Shown here: positions 18,759 through 27,996 of the stretch, piece by piece
How the letters are laid out: each line of letters opens with the position of its first letter
How positions within the stretch are numbered: position 1 is the stretch's first letter
DNA from: Nostoc sp. CENA543
GTDB taxonomy: Bacteria > Cyanobacteriota > Cyanobacteriia > Cyanobacteriales > Nostocaceae
Direction of reading: 5' to 3'
NCBI RefSeq assembly: GCF_002896875.1
Contig: NZ_CP023278.1
Location: 558,001-622,000 of the forward strand
Length of the DNA: 64,000 nt
Notes under the pieces: model-generated
What the model was told of the DNA's origin: nothing
Database searches by the model: none
Seen by the model: only the letters and a program-made list of their open reading frames with translations
Program-made: the position numbers and the translations under genes

Positions 18759-19259
18759 CTACGCTAAGGGGTCAACACCCATATCAGCCACTACTTTACG
18801 CAACACTGTAATTTGCTGACCAAAGTCTAATTGTTTGAGTGATTCTAATACTTGAGAAGCATCACGGGAGATTTTATACTCTGCTGTAACAGGTACAACA
18901 ATACCTTTCACCATCAATTCCGAAAGTTCGTACCAAAAAGCTAGCTTGGTGTTGGTACTGAGAATACCGTAAGAACGGGTAAATTGAGTATTTTTCTGAG
19001 CAACTAAGTCGCGCATGAATTGCAATTGCTGTGCATAAGTCATTTGCTTGACTTGATTTAACAAACCTTCAGCTAACTGTAGGCGCGCTGCACCTGTAGC
19101 AGCTGGTGTGATAGAACGTCCCATTTCAGTGTAGGCATACCACAAAACGGCTAACTGGTCATCTACGCTAAGGCTTTGAAATACAGCAGTAGTAGAACCC
19201 ACAGCATCAGCCTGGATGTTTGTAAAACGAGTTGAAGCGGAATCAGAAGTGAATGTCAT
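18759..19259 (-). CDS. Helical carotenoid protein (OCP N-terminal-domain homologue)
   Basis: 166-residue all-helical carotenoid-binding protein equal to the OCP N-terminal effector domain. Landmark residues match OCP by eye: Y43 in WYAYTEMG (OCP Tyr44), W109 in LAFWYELSE (OCP Trp110) and R154 in ITVLRKVVADMG (OCP Arg155). It stops right after the domain, where the OCP linker would begin. Family members quench singlet oxygen, and some quench phycobilisome fluorescence; which type this is cannot be read. It is separated from the downstream CTDH gene by about 315 bases including a hairpin. The two probably form a carotenoid donor/acceptor pair. Confidence 0.92.
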   Translation of the reverse strand: MTFTSDSASTRFTNIQADAVGSTTAVFQSLSVDDQLAVLWYAYTEMGRSITPAATGAARLQLAEGLLNQVKQMTYAQQLQFMRDLVAQKNTQFTRSYGILSTNTKLAFWYELSELMVKGIVVPVTAEYKISRDASQVLESLKQLDFGQQITVLRKVVADMGVDPLA

Positions 19260-19475
19260 AATTGCACCACAGTTGATGGGTTGAAGTAAATTGCGATTTC
19301 GTGGGAGGCTCGCATCACTCTGGTGGCTTTACCTCTTGATTCACATATTGCATCATTTTTTTACAAAACGCAAATAAAATTTACAAATGCAGTGAGTAAA
19401 AAATATTGAACCCAAGTCTTGAATAGCTTAGGTATAATCGATAAGCCACGATTTTGGCAAATTTTGGTTAGAGAA

Positions 19476-20450
19476 ATGGACTACTATTCCGTAGTTACCA
19501 GCAGTGTGGTAAAAGAGAAAGCCATAGAGCTAGGTTTTCACAAAGTTGGCATTGCTACTGTAGATAAGCGTGACAATACAGAGACCGAGAGGTTGCAAGC
19601 TTGGATAAGTATGGGTTATCACGCGGATATGGCTTGGATGAATAACCCAAAACGCCAGGATGTAAAGTTAGTTATGCCACAAGCGCGATCGCTTGTTTGT
19701 GTCGCACTCAACTACTACACCCCGCAGCAACGTCCCCAAGGTGAGGAGTACGCCAAAATCTCTCGTTATGGCTGGGGGAGGGACTATCACAAAGTGATGC
19801 ACAAAAAACTCAAGGCCTTAAGTACCTGGTTGCAATCACTAGATCCCGGTATTCAAGCCCGCTACTATGCAGATACTGGCCCCATTCAAGATAAAGTTTG
19901 GGCGCAACAGGCGGGAATTGGCTGGATTGCTAAAAATGGCAATGTGATTACTAGAGAGTATGGTTCTTGGGTGTTCCTAGGTGAAGTGCTGACAAATTTG
20001 CAACTAGAAAGCGATCGCCCCCATACCGAACATTGTGGGAGTTGTACCCGTTGTTTAGAAGCCTGTCCCACTGGAGCAATCACCCAACCCTTTGTAGTGG
20101 ATGCTAATCGCTGCATAGCGTACCATACCATAGAGAACAGAGCAGAAAAATTACCAGAGGCGATCGCAACTCAGATGCAAGGTTGGGTAGCGGGTTGCGA
20201 TATTTGCCAAGATGTCTGTCCTTGGAATCAACGATTTGCAAAAATTACGGACGTAGCTGATTTTCAGCCGTATCCTGAAAATATTGCTCCTCAGCTGATA
20301 GAATTAGCGCAAATCTCGAATGAGGAGTGGGAAAAAAGATTTCCGGCATCAGCGTTGCGGCGGATTAAGCCAGAAATGTTAAGACGGAATGCTCGTGCTA
20401 ATCTTGACGCATCCAGACAACATAATGACACAGAAAGCAATTATCTTTGA
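19476..20450 (+). CDS. queG: Epoxyqueuosine reductase QueG
   Basis: Cobalamin-dependent iron-sulfur enzyme that reduces epoxyqueuosine to queuosine in tRNA. The 324-residue protein has the DUF1730 region (about 55-145, YHADMAWM, VALNYYTP, SRYGWGRDYH) and ARYYADTGPIQDKVWAQQAG. Two 4Fe-4S motifs follow: CGSCTRCLEACPTGAI and CDICQDVCPWN. The frame is open from a TTG at 19419, but the ATG at 19476 gives the family-like start. The stop lies 26 bases inside the next gene, so the two are translationally coupled. The C-terminus after the clusters is short, without HEAT repeats. Confidence 0.94.
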   Translation: MDYYSVVTSSVVKEKAIELGFHKVGIATVDKRDNTETERLQAWISMGYHADMAWMNNPKRQDVKLVMPQARSLVCVALNYYTPQQRPQGEEYAKISRYGWGRDYHKVMHKKLKALSTWLQSLDPGIQARYYADTGPIQDKVWAQQAGIGWIAKNGNVITREYGSWVFLGEVLTNLQLESDRPHTEHCGSCTRCLEACPTGAITQPFVVDANRCIAYHTIENRAEKLPEAIATQMQGWVAGCDICQDVCPWNQRFAKITDVADFQPYPENIAPQLIELAQISNEEWEKRFPASALRRIKPEMLRRNARANLDASRQHNDTESNYL

Positions 20451-21060
20451 TTTTGATGGCACGATTGCCGACACTGTAGATGCACTCGTCAGTATTGCCA
20501 ACCGTTTAGCAGTAGAATTTGGCTATGTCCAAATTACACCAGAACAATTAACCCTCCTCAGAAATTTATCATCAAGAGAAATTATTAAATATTCAGGAAT
20601 TTCCCTATTTAAAATTCCTTTTCTTGTCAAGAAAGTCAAATTTGAATTAAAAAACAAAATCCAGGAATTGCGTCCAATTCCTGGTATGAAGCAATCTTTA
20701 GGAGAACTCAAAGCACATGGTCATCAATTGGGAATTATTACATCTAATTCCCAAGACAACGTCACCGCATTCCTCAAAATACATGAATTAGATAGTGTAT
20801 TTGACTTTATCTATTCGGGTGTAACAATTTTTGGTAAAACCACCATTATTAATAATGTTCTCAAACAAAAACAACTCCAACCTCAAGCAGTAATTTATGT
20901 AGGTGATGAAACCAGAGATATCGAAGCATCAAAAAAAGCGAATATTAAAGTTATTGCAGTCACCTGGGGATTTAATTCTCCCGAAGTTCTCGCCAAACAA
21001 AACCCAGACTATATCATTCACCACCCTAGTGAATTGCTATCAGTTGTCCAAAGTTGTTAG
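20425..21060 (+). CDS. HAD-superfamily phosphatase (phosphoglycolate phosphatase-like)
   Basis: HAD hydrolase of subfamily IA. Motif I is IIFDFDGTIADT with both Asp residues. A helical cap spans about residues 18-80, motif II is LGIITSNSQ, motif III is the Lys in TIFGKTTIIN, and motif IV is YVGDETRDIEASK. The ATG at 20425 overlaps the queG end by 26 bases in another frame. The substrate is unknown; pairing with queG does not by itself imply a queuosine role. A heptamer repeat block starts about 9 bases after the stop. Confidence 0.9.
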   Translation: MTQKAIIFDFDGTIADTVDALVSIANRLAVEFGYVQITPEQLTLLRNLSSREIIKYSGISLFKIPFLVKKVKFELKNKIQELRPIPGMKQSLGELKAHGHQLGIITSNSQDNVTAFLKIHELDSVFDFIYSGVTIFGKTTIINNVLKQKQLQPQAVIYVGDETRDIEASKKANIKVIAVTWGFNSPEVLAKQNPDYIIHHPSELLSVVQSC

Positions 21061-21068
21061 TTATTTTA

Positions 21069-21185
21069 AGGGATTGGGGATTGGGGACTGGGGACTGGGG
21101 ATTGGGGACTGGGGACTTGGAAAGGGTTGAGTCACTAGCCATTACTAATGACTAATGACTATTGACTATTGACTATTGACTAATA
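21069..21185. repeat. STRR block (GGGGACT/GGGGATT then TGACTAT)
   Basis: GGGGATT/GGGGACT heptamers (21070-21120) are followed by ATGACTA/TTGACTA heptamers (21140-21185). They fill the convergent space between the HAD gene and the next minus-strand gene. Confidence 0.9.
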
Positions 21186-21186
21186 A

Positions 21187-21534
21187 CTATTTTTTTGCTT
21201 GACCCATATCTATAGCCTTTTGTACTAAATCATCACTAACTTGAGTGACCGCTTCATTTTTGGAAGCACCGACTTCCTTAGCTAATTCTAAATAGTCTTC
21301 AGGATTTCCTGTAGGTGGAGCTTCAGTTTTTGTGGCTTCAGGTTGAGGTGTTTTATCTTCTGGTGTATTAACTGCTTCCACATCCACACCTGCACTCAAT
21401 TGCTGTGCGGCTGCATAATCAGCATCAAAATCAACCTGCGGGGCTTTCGCTTCACCACTATCTATACTTTCAGCTAATAATTGTGCATCATGGGTAGTAG
21501 CTTCACTAGGATTTGGTTTCACTTCATCAGTCAT
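21187..21534 (-). CDS. Small acidic, probably disordered protein (115 aa)
   Basis: Not recognised. Starts MTDEVKPNPSEATTHDAQLL (ATG; a GTG three codons earlier is possible). It is rich in Ala, Glu, Asp, Pro and Thr, with a predicted helix only near the C-terminus (NPEDYLELAKEVGASKNEAV). No signal peptide or membrane segment. The composition suggests an intrinsically disordered soluble protein. Its 3' end abuts an STRR block. Confidence 0.6.
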   Translation of the reverse strand: MTDEVKPNPSEATTHDAQLLAESIDSGEAKAPQVDFDADYAAAQQLSAGVDVEAVNTPEDKTPQPEATKTEAPPTGNPEDYLELAKEVGASKNEAVTQVSDDLVQKAIDMGQAKK

Positions 21535-21648
21535 AACTAACACCGATTGAGTAACTTTTAAATGGTTGCGGTGATTGTAACAACTGATTTAGTGGACTTT
21601 TAGCACCCTAGAGAAATATTTTGACCTCTATTAAAGGATAGATAAAAA

Positions 21649-22035
21649 TTAATTTGGTTGGGCTTGGAGTAAGCGATTTAAAATCACTCGACCGTTACGA
21701 CCAATTACTTGCACACGGATAAAGTAAGGATCATTTGGTCGCCAAGCAATTTGATACCTTGTGCCATTATTATTCCAGGTATAAACTTGGCGTTGTCGAT
21801 TACCAGAAACTCTCGCTCCACCAAGGCTAATACTAGCCCCATTATGACGATTCTGCCCATAGTAGTAATAAACATTACCTTGCAAAGATAAAGTTACACT
21901 CCAGTCGTTATCAACAAACTCTCCTACTGGATAATCAAATGAAGCCGCCACAGCTTGATGATTTACTGCTACATCAATGATGGCTGGTGCAGAAATGCCT
22001 AAAATAGTTGCTAGGGCGATCGCTCTGATATTCAT
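21649..22035 (-). CDS. Small exported hypothetical protein (128 aa)
   Basis: Clear signal peptide (MNIRAIALATILGISAPAII, cleavage likely after QAVAAS). The mature part of about 95 residues is rich in Tyr, Asn, Gly and Arg, with an alternating beta pattern (NVYYYYGQNRHNGASISLGG, QVYTWNNNGTRYQIAW). Probably a small secreted or periplasmic beta-sandwich protein. No named family recognised. It is divergent from the large hybrid kinase, with 132 bases between them. Confidence 0.65.
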   Translation of the reverse strand: MNIRAIALATILGISAPAIIDVAVNHQAVAASFDYPVGEFVDNDWSVTLSLQGNVYYYYGQNRHNGASISLGGARVSGNRQRQVYTWNNNGTRYQIAWRPNDPYFIRVQVIGRNGRVILNRLLQAQPN

Positions 22036-22167
22036 AAACTAACCTTGCCTTCAGAGGTATTCTTGTATCAATTACTATATGAATTGTCAACCATAAACCC
22101 AGAAAAGACTTACATGAAAATACTTAATCATTGCTATATTTTATGTATATAAAAAGCGGTTATACTA

Positions 22168-25100
22168 ATGAATTCTCAACAAAGTTTTGTGGCTGAAGAT
22201 TATGAAGCTACCCTATTGACCAAGCTAATTTGTCAGCCTTTAGTGGTTACTCCCCAGACACCAGTCGTTGAAGCCTTAAGTTTGATGGATAAGCTCACCA
22301 CAGGCTGTTCGTCATCAACTTTAGATACACCTAGTTGTGTATTGGTCATGGAAGACAACCAAATTCTGGGTATCTGGACAGAACAAGATATCATCCGTAG
22401 ACATATACAAGGGTGTAACTTCACTCAGATGAAGATGGTAGAAGTGATGACTCAACCTGTAATCACCCTGAAGCATTCTGAGTTAAGTAATTTTACTGTA
22501 CCGCTAAAACTATTTAGTCAGCATAACCTGCGTTATTTACCGATAGTGGATGATTGCAATCAACTAGTTGGTTTACTGACAAGTGATCACCTACTGCATG
22601 GTTTGTATCTTCGCGATCGCACTAATTTCGATACCAACAGTCAAATTGCAGCATATCAGGGACTCTACACAACTGCACCCTGTGAAACTACCTGTCGTTA
22701 CTCAATGCTGGCTGAAAATTCCCCTGATGGTATATTTTTGATAGATTCTCAAGGAAATTTTCAGTATGTGAATCCCAAATGGGAAGAAATGACGGGGTTG
22801 CGGTTGCAAGATGTATTAGGAACAAACTGGTTACAGGCTTTGCATCCTGAAGATCGCGATCGCGTCCTGCGGGAATGGTGTAGTAGCGTTGCCCACCAAC
22901 AACCCTTTGCCACAGAATGTCGATTACGAAAACCAACAGGTAAAATCACCTGGGTCTTAGCAAAAGCGACCAGGGCAGCCGATAGCATAGATAATTTCAC
23001 TGGCTACGTTGGTAAATTAACAGATATCAGTGAATATAGACGGATAGAAAAACAATTAGAAATGCACAATAGTCTGCTAGCCCGCATTGCTAGAGGCGAA
23101 CCGTTAGCAGATGTCTTAAATATCCTGATAGCCAGTCTCACAGAACAATTCGATGGGGCTTTATTTCGGATTTTGTTAATAGATGAAGAAAATCGCTTGC
23201 GTCATCAAGCATCGCTGAATTTGCCAGATGATTATATTAAATTGACTGAAGGCGTAGTCATTGGCGATGGTATTGGTTCTTGTGGAACTGCGGCCTATCG
23301 CCGACAGGTAATAATTGTCTCAGACATTGCCAATGATCCTCTGTGGCAAGATTTTCGGGATATAGCTTTGAATCATGGATTACGCGCTTGTTGGTCTGCA
23401 CCGATTATCGCCAGTAATGGTCAGGCCTTGGGGACATTTGCTGTGTACTATCACCAAGTCAAAACACCCCAACCAACCGATATAGAAACCATCACTCTAG
23501 CCGCTTACCTTGCTGGTATTGCCATTGAACGCCAGCGTGCAGTCATCGCCCTTGAAAAAAGTGAAAGTTTTTTGCGGGCTGTCTATGAATATGTAGAACA
23601 AGCCATTTTTACAGTAGAGATTGACCCCCAAGGTGAGTACCGTTACGGAGGGTGGAATCCGGTGGCTGAACGTTTTTGTGGTGTTCCTGGAGTAGAAGCA
23701 CAGGGTAAAACACCCAAAGAACTGTTTGGAGAATCCATCGGACAATCACTCTGTCAAAAGTATGATGCTTGTATCGCCACTGGAGAACCTTTTTCCTTTG
23801 AGGGGTACTTTACTAACGATCGCACAAATTGTAACTATTGGTTAATAGTCACTCTCAAACCACTAACAGAGGAAAGCGGAAGAATTTATCGGTTGATTGG
23901 TACTGCTGCTGATATCACCGCCCGTAAACGAGCAGAAGAATCCTTACGCACCCTAGTAGAAGGTACAGCCACAGTCACAGGTTCAGAGTTTTTTCCCGCC
24001 TTAGTGCGGTATACTGCCGCAGCTTTGAATGTACCTTATGTATTCGTATTAGAACTCATTGGCGATCGCCTCCACTCGTTGGGGTGTTGTGCCTATGGGG
24101 AATTGCAACCCCCCACGATTTATACCATCACTTCTACTCCCTGTGAAAAGTCACTAATTGAGGGGATATATTACTGCCCAAACCACGTTACCCAAGAATT
24201 CCCTGATAATTTACTTCTAGCAGCAATGCAAGTAGAAAGTTATTTAGGCATTGCCCTACAGGATAATGATGGTGTTGTGATTGGCAATCTCTGTATTCTC
24301 GATACACGCCCCCTCGAAGAACCAGAACGCATCAAAACCACATTACAAGTATTTGCAGCCCGCGCTGCCGCCGAATTAGCCCGCCAACGCGCCACAACCG
24401 CCTTAGAAAAACTCAATGAACAGCTAGAAGTTAAAATTGCTCAACGCACAGCTGCACTGCAAAATAGTGAAGCCCGCTTCCGCGCCACCTTTGAGCAAGC
24501 AAATGTGGGGATGGTAGAAGCTGATATTCAGGGTAATTTAATCAGAATTAATCAAAAATTCTGTGAAATTACAGGTTATACAGAATCAGAATTGTTAGGG
24601 GTCAGCTACAAGCAATTTACCTATCCTGACGACCTGAATGTTGATAAACAGTATATGCAGAGTCTGTTAGCGGGGGAAATTACTACCTATGCTGTGGAAA
24701 AACGCTATATTCACAAACAAGGACATAGTATTTGGGTATATTTGACAGTCTCCCTAGTGCGATCGCTAGCTGAAGAACCACAATATTTAATTGGTGCAAT
24801 CCAGGATATTAGTGACCGCAAACAAGCCGAAGAAATCTTCCAAAAACAAGCACAACGCGAACGACTACTCAGAAGTATTACGCAACATATTCGCCAATCC
24901 CTAGATTTGCAAGTCATTCTCAAAGCCGCAGTTAATGAAGTCAGACAAACCTTTCAAGCTGACCGCGCCTTAATTTTTCGCCTCATGAACGATGGGTCAG
25001 GGGTAGTTCTAGAAGAATCGGTTGTGCCAGAATATCCCATCATTGAAAGTATGTGTTGGGAAAATGAATGTTTTTCCCCAGAGTGTTATGAATTTTACCG

Positions 25101-26673
25101 TGATGGTAACGTCCGTATCGTCAAAGATCCTCAGCATGATCATTGGGGTGATTGTCTTGCAGAATTCATGGAACAAACACAAGTCAAATCCAAAATTGTT
25201 GCTCCTATTGTCCAGCAAGCGGAAAATAACCCTCCCAGAGTTTGGGGATTGATCAGTGTTCACTCCTGTTCAACCAAGCGTCGATGGCAATCTGATGAGG
25301 CTAACTTACTCCAACAAATTGCTAGTCAGTTATCCGTAGCGATTCAGCAAGCCGACCTCTATCAGCAAGTGCAAATTGAATTGAGCGATCGCAAACGTGC
25401 AGAAGTAGCCTTGTCTATGCTCAATGAACAACTCCTTGGTGTCAACACAGAATTAGCCCGCGCCACTCGCCACAAAGACGAATTTCTCGCCAGCATGAGT
25501 CATGAACTTCGCACGCCCCTGAACGCCATCTTGGGAATGTCTGAAGGGTTGCTAGAAGGAGTGTTTGGAGAAATTACAGAAAGACAAGAACGTGCTTTAT
25601 TAACTATTGAACGTAGTGGTAAACACTTACTAGAATTAATTAATGATATTCTGGATTTAGCCAAAATTGAAGCTGGCAAACTAGAATTGCAAATTACGTC
25701 TGTGTCCGTTTGTTATTTATGTGATTCTAGTCTAGCCTTTGTCAAACAACTAGCACATCAAAAGCAAATTCAACTCAAACTCAATATTCAAAATACCATC
25801 AGGAACATTGCTGTCGATGAACGCCGCATCCGGCAAGTTTTAATTAATCTACTCAATAATGCGGTGAAATTTACTCCCGCAGGCGGTTCTGTGATTTTAG
25901 CTGTGAGGCGAGAAAGAATTGAAGAAAGCAGAATCCAGAATGCCGTGACTGGGAATAGTGCTGTTGGCATCGGGAGAAAACAAAATTCAGACTGGGTCAG
26001 CTTTTCCGTCATTGATACAGGTATCGGAATTGCTTCAGAAGACATGGATAAACTCTTCCAATCCTTTGTGCAGATTGATAGTCGCCTGAATCGTCAGTAT
26101 ACAGGTACTGGGTTAGGGTTAGCTTTAGTGCGCCAAATTGCAGAACTACATGGTGGATACGTAACTGTTAGTAGCGAAGTAGGTAAAGGTAGTTGTTTTA
26201 CTGTGCGTTTACCTTACTTAGACCAAAAATTAACTTTGCCCATAGCTAAAGCGGATGTACAATTAGGCATAGAGAGCTTATCAAACCCTGAATCATTAGC
26301 CTCAAAATCACCACTAATTCTTTTAGCAGAAGACAATCAATCCAACACTGAAACAATTTCTAGCTATCTTGAAAGTAGAGGTTACAGGCTGCTCTTCGCA
26401 ACCAACGGACAAGCTGCCATTGATTTAGCTGTATCTCAAAATCCCAGTTTGATCTTGATGGATATTCAAATGCCAGAAATCAATGGTTTAGAAGCCATCC
26501 GCCGCATTCGTCAATATCAAAAATTAGTCGATGTTCCCATAATTGCATTAACAGCTTTAGCTATGCCAGGCGATCGCGAAAAATGCCTCGAAGCAGGGGC
26601 AAATGATTACGTCAACAAACCAGTGAAACTGCGGGAACTTACAAATATAATCCAAAATTTGTTATCAAAGTAA
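22168..26673 (+). CDS. Hybrid histidine kinase with CBS, PAS, GAF and cyanobacteriochrome-like GAF domains
   Basis: 1501-residue soluble sensor kinase. Order: CBS pair (about 15-150), PAS1 (177-295), GAF1 (304-455), PAS2 (467-590), GAF2 (598-745), coiled coil, PAS3 (768-885), GAF3 (900-1065), HisKA with H1112 in MSHELRTPLN, HATPase_c (about 1215-1350) and REC with D1432 in LILMDIQMP. GAF3 resembles a cyanobacteriochrome domain. C996 lies at the bilin-anchoring position, C968 sits 28 residues earlier in NECF (DXCF-like), and D987 matches the conserved Asp; Leu follows C996 instead of the usual His/Tyr. It may therefore sense light, and nucleotide state through CBS. A REC-kinase gene follows after 15 bases. 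No membrane segment. Confidence 0.93.
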   Translation: MNSQQSFVAEDYEATLLTKLICQPLVVTPQTPVVEALSLMDKLTTGCSSSTLDTPSCVLVMEDNQILGIWTEQDIIRRHIQGCNFTQMKMVEVMTQPVITLKHSELSNFTVPLKLFSQHNLRYLPIVDDCNQLVGLLTSDHLLHGLYLRDRTNFDTNSQIAAYQGLYTTAPCETTCRYSMLAENSPDGIFLIDSQGNFQYVNPKWEEMTGLRLQDVLGTNWLQALHPEDRDRVLREWCSSVAHQQPFATECRLRKPTGKITWVLAKATRAADSIDNFTGYVGKLTDISEYRRIEKQLEMHNSLLARIARGEPLADVLNILIASLTEQFDGALFRILLIDEENRLRHQASLNLPDDYIKLTEGVVIGDGIGSCGTAAYRRQVIIVSDIANDPLWQDFRDIALNHGLRACWSAPIIASNGQALGTFAVYYHQVKTPQPTDIETITLAAYLAGIAIERQRAVIALEKSESFLRAVYEYVEQAIFTVEIDPQGEYRYGGWNPVAERFCGVPGVEAQGKTPKELFGESIGQSLCQKYDACIATGEPFSFEGYFTNDRTNCNYWLIVTLKPLTEESGRIYRLIGTAADITARKRAEESLRTLVEGTATVTGSEFFPALVRYTAAALNVPYVFVLELIGDRLHSLGCCAYGELQPPTIYTITSTPCEKSLIEGIYYCPNHVTQEFPDNLLLAAMQVESYLGIALQDNDGVVIGNLCILDTRPLEEPERIKTTLQVFAARAAAELARQRATTALEKLNEQLEVKIAQRTAALQNSEARFRATFEQANVGMVEADIQGNLIRINQKFCEITGYTESELLGVSYKQFTYPDDLNVDKQYMQSLLAGEITTYAVEKRYIHKQGHSIWVYLTVSLVRSLAEEPQYLIGAIQDISDRKQAEEIFQKQAQRERLLRSITQHIRQSLDLQVILKAAVNEVRQTFQADRALIFRLMNDGSGVVLEESVVPEYPIIESMCWENECFSPECYEFYRDGNVRIVKDPQHDHWGDCLAEFMEQTQVKSKIVAPIVQQAENNPPRVWGLISVHSCSTKRRWQSDEANLLQQIASQLSVAIQQADLYQQVQIELSDRKRAEVALSMLNEQLLGVNTELARATRHKDEFLASMSHELRTPLNAILGMSEGLLEGVFGEITERQERALLTIERSGKHLLELINDILDLAKIEAGKLELQITSVSVCYLCDSSLAFVKQLAHQKQIQLKLNIQNTIRNIAVDERRIRQVLINLLNNAVKFTPAGGSVILAVRRERIEESRIQNAVTGNSAVGIGRKQNSDWVSFSVIDTGIGIASEDMDKLFQSFVQIDSRLNRQYTGTGLGLALVRQIAELHGGYVTVSSEVGKGSCFTVRLPYLDQKLTLPIAKADVQLGIESLSNPESLASKSPLILLAEDNQSNTETISSYLESRGYRLLFATNGQAAIDLAVSQNPSLILMDIQMPEINGLEAIRRIRQYQKLVDVPIIALTALAMPGDREKCLEAGANDYVNKPVKLRELTNIIQNLLSK

Positions 26674-26688
26674 TCTACGTATTATTAA

Positions 26689-27765
26689 ATGGACAATCAG
26701 CCTTCTATTTTAGTTATTGATGATGAACCAGATAACTTTGACGTAATTGAAGCCCTACTTTTTAACGAGGGTTACGAATTAAACTATGCTGCTAGTGGTC
26801 AACGAGTTATAGAACGCCTCAAAATTGTACAACCCGATGTGATTTTATTAGACGTGATGATGCCCGATGTAGACGGGATCGAAGTCTGTAAACACATCAA
26901 ATCCCATAGCCAATGGCAGTATATTCCCATCATTATGGTGACAGCCTTGACCGCAAAGGAAGATATGGTCAGATGTATGGCCGCAGGTGCAGATGACTTT
27001 ATCAGTAAACCAGTCAATGGCCTGGAGTTACGTGCCAGGGTCAACTCTATGCTACGCATCAAGCGTCAGCATGACGACTTACAAGCATTGCTAAATCTTC
27101 GAGAAGACATGGTGAAGATGATCCTGCATGATATGCGTAATCCCCTGACCTCGATTTTACTAGCTACCGAAATTCTCAAATTACCTCATTTTCCCCCAGA
27201 GAGACAGAAAACCAAAGTTGAGCAGATTGTCAATTCCGTACAACAACTGCAAGCCTTGATTGATGACTTAATGATCATGGCGAAACTAGAGTCTGGGAAA
27301 ATGGTACTAAATTATACTAATGTTGATTTAGTGAGTTTATGTTTATCAGCATTAAATAGTTTTGAAGCGATCGCAACTCAAAAAAATCTCAGGTTGATTA
27401 GCGACTTTCCCCAACCCCATATTCATCTAAATTTAGATGTGTTGATATTTCGTAGAGTTATAGATAATCTATTATCCAACGCCATCAAATTTTCTCCGAA
27501 AAACTCTCAAGTCATCTTGCAAACGAGTGATTGTAGACCAGAAAGCATCATGATTCAGGTTGCTGATTCTGGTGTAGGAATTAGCGACGAAGCTAAACAA
27601 ATTATCTTTGAAAAATACGAAGTGGGAACACTCATGCCAGAAGTGTCTCAATTAGGTTTAGGATTAGCATTTTGCAAAATGGCCATTGAAGCCCACGGCG
27701 GTACAATCACCGTCAAAAACAATCAACCCAGGGGGTCAGTATTTACGGTTGTTTTACCAGGGTGA
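26689..27765 (+). CDS. Response regulator-histidine kinase (REC-HisKA-HATPase)
   Basis: 358-residue protein with an N-terminal receiver domain (phospho-acceptor D55 in VILLDVMMPD, Thr/Lys in MVTALTA and FISKPVNG). A HisKA domain with H147 in MILHDMRNPLTS and an HATPase_c domain (VIDNLLSNAIKFSP, VADSGVGIS, LGLGLAFCKMA) follow. It starts 15 bases after the large hybrid kinase, so the two are co-transcribed and likely form one phosphorelay: the upstream kinase phosphorylates D55, which then tunes H147. No DNA-binding output domain is nearby. The stop lies at the edge of a long heptamer array. Confidence 0.92.
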   Translation: MDNQPSILVIDDEPDNFDVIEALLFNEGYELNYAASGQRVIERLKIVQPDVILLDVMMPDVDGIEVCKHIKSHSQWQYIPIIMVTALTAKEDMVRCMAAGADDFISKPVNGLELRARVNSMLRIKRQHDDLQALLNLREDMVKMILHDMRNPLTSILLATEILKLPHFPPERQKTKVEQIVNSVQQLQALIDDLMIMAKLESGKMVLNYTNVDLVSLCLSALNSFEAIATQKNLRLISDFPQPHIHLNLDVLIFRRVIDNLLSNAIKFSPKNSQVILQTSDCRPESIMIQVADSGVGISDEAKQIIFEKYEVGTLMPEVSQLGLGLAFCKMAIEAHGGTITVKNNQPRGSVFTVVLPG

Positions 27766-27996
27766 GTGAGTGATGAGTAATGAGTAATGAGTAATGAGTA
27801 TTGAGTATTGAGTATTGAGTATTGAGTATTGAGTAATGAGTAATGAGTAATGAGTATTGAGTATTGAGTATTGAGTATTGAGTATTGAGTATTGAGTATT
27901 GACTATTGACTAATGACTAATGACTAATGACTAATGACTAATGACTAATGACTAATGACTAATGACTAATGACTAATGACTAATGACTAATGACTT
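27766..27996. repeat. Long heptamer array (TGAGTAA/TGAGTAT/TGACTAA), about 31 units
   Basis: Near-perfect 7-base units run without a break from about 27774 to 27995: first TGAGTAA, then TGAGTAT, TGAGTAA, TGAGTAT again, then TGACTAA. The array fills the whole space between two convergent genes. The downstream gene takes its last codons and stop from it. It is the largest STRR in the window. Confidence 0.95.

Noticed and set aside
22060-22090. Possible NtcA site (GTA-N8-TAC) upstream of the hybrid kinase
   Set aside because: GTATCAATTACTAT has the left half only; the right half does not match at the required spacing.
27774-27995. Possible CRISPR array
   Set aside because: Units are contiguous 7-base repeats without spacers; no cas genes in the window.
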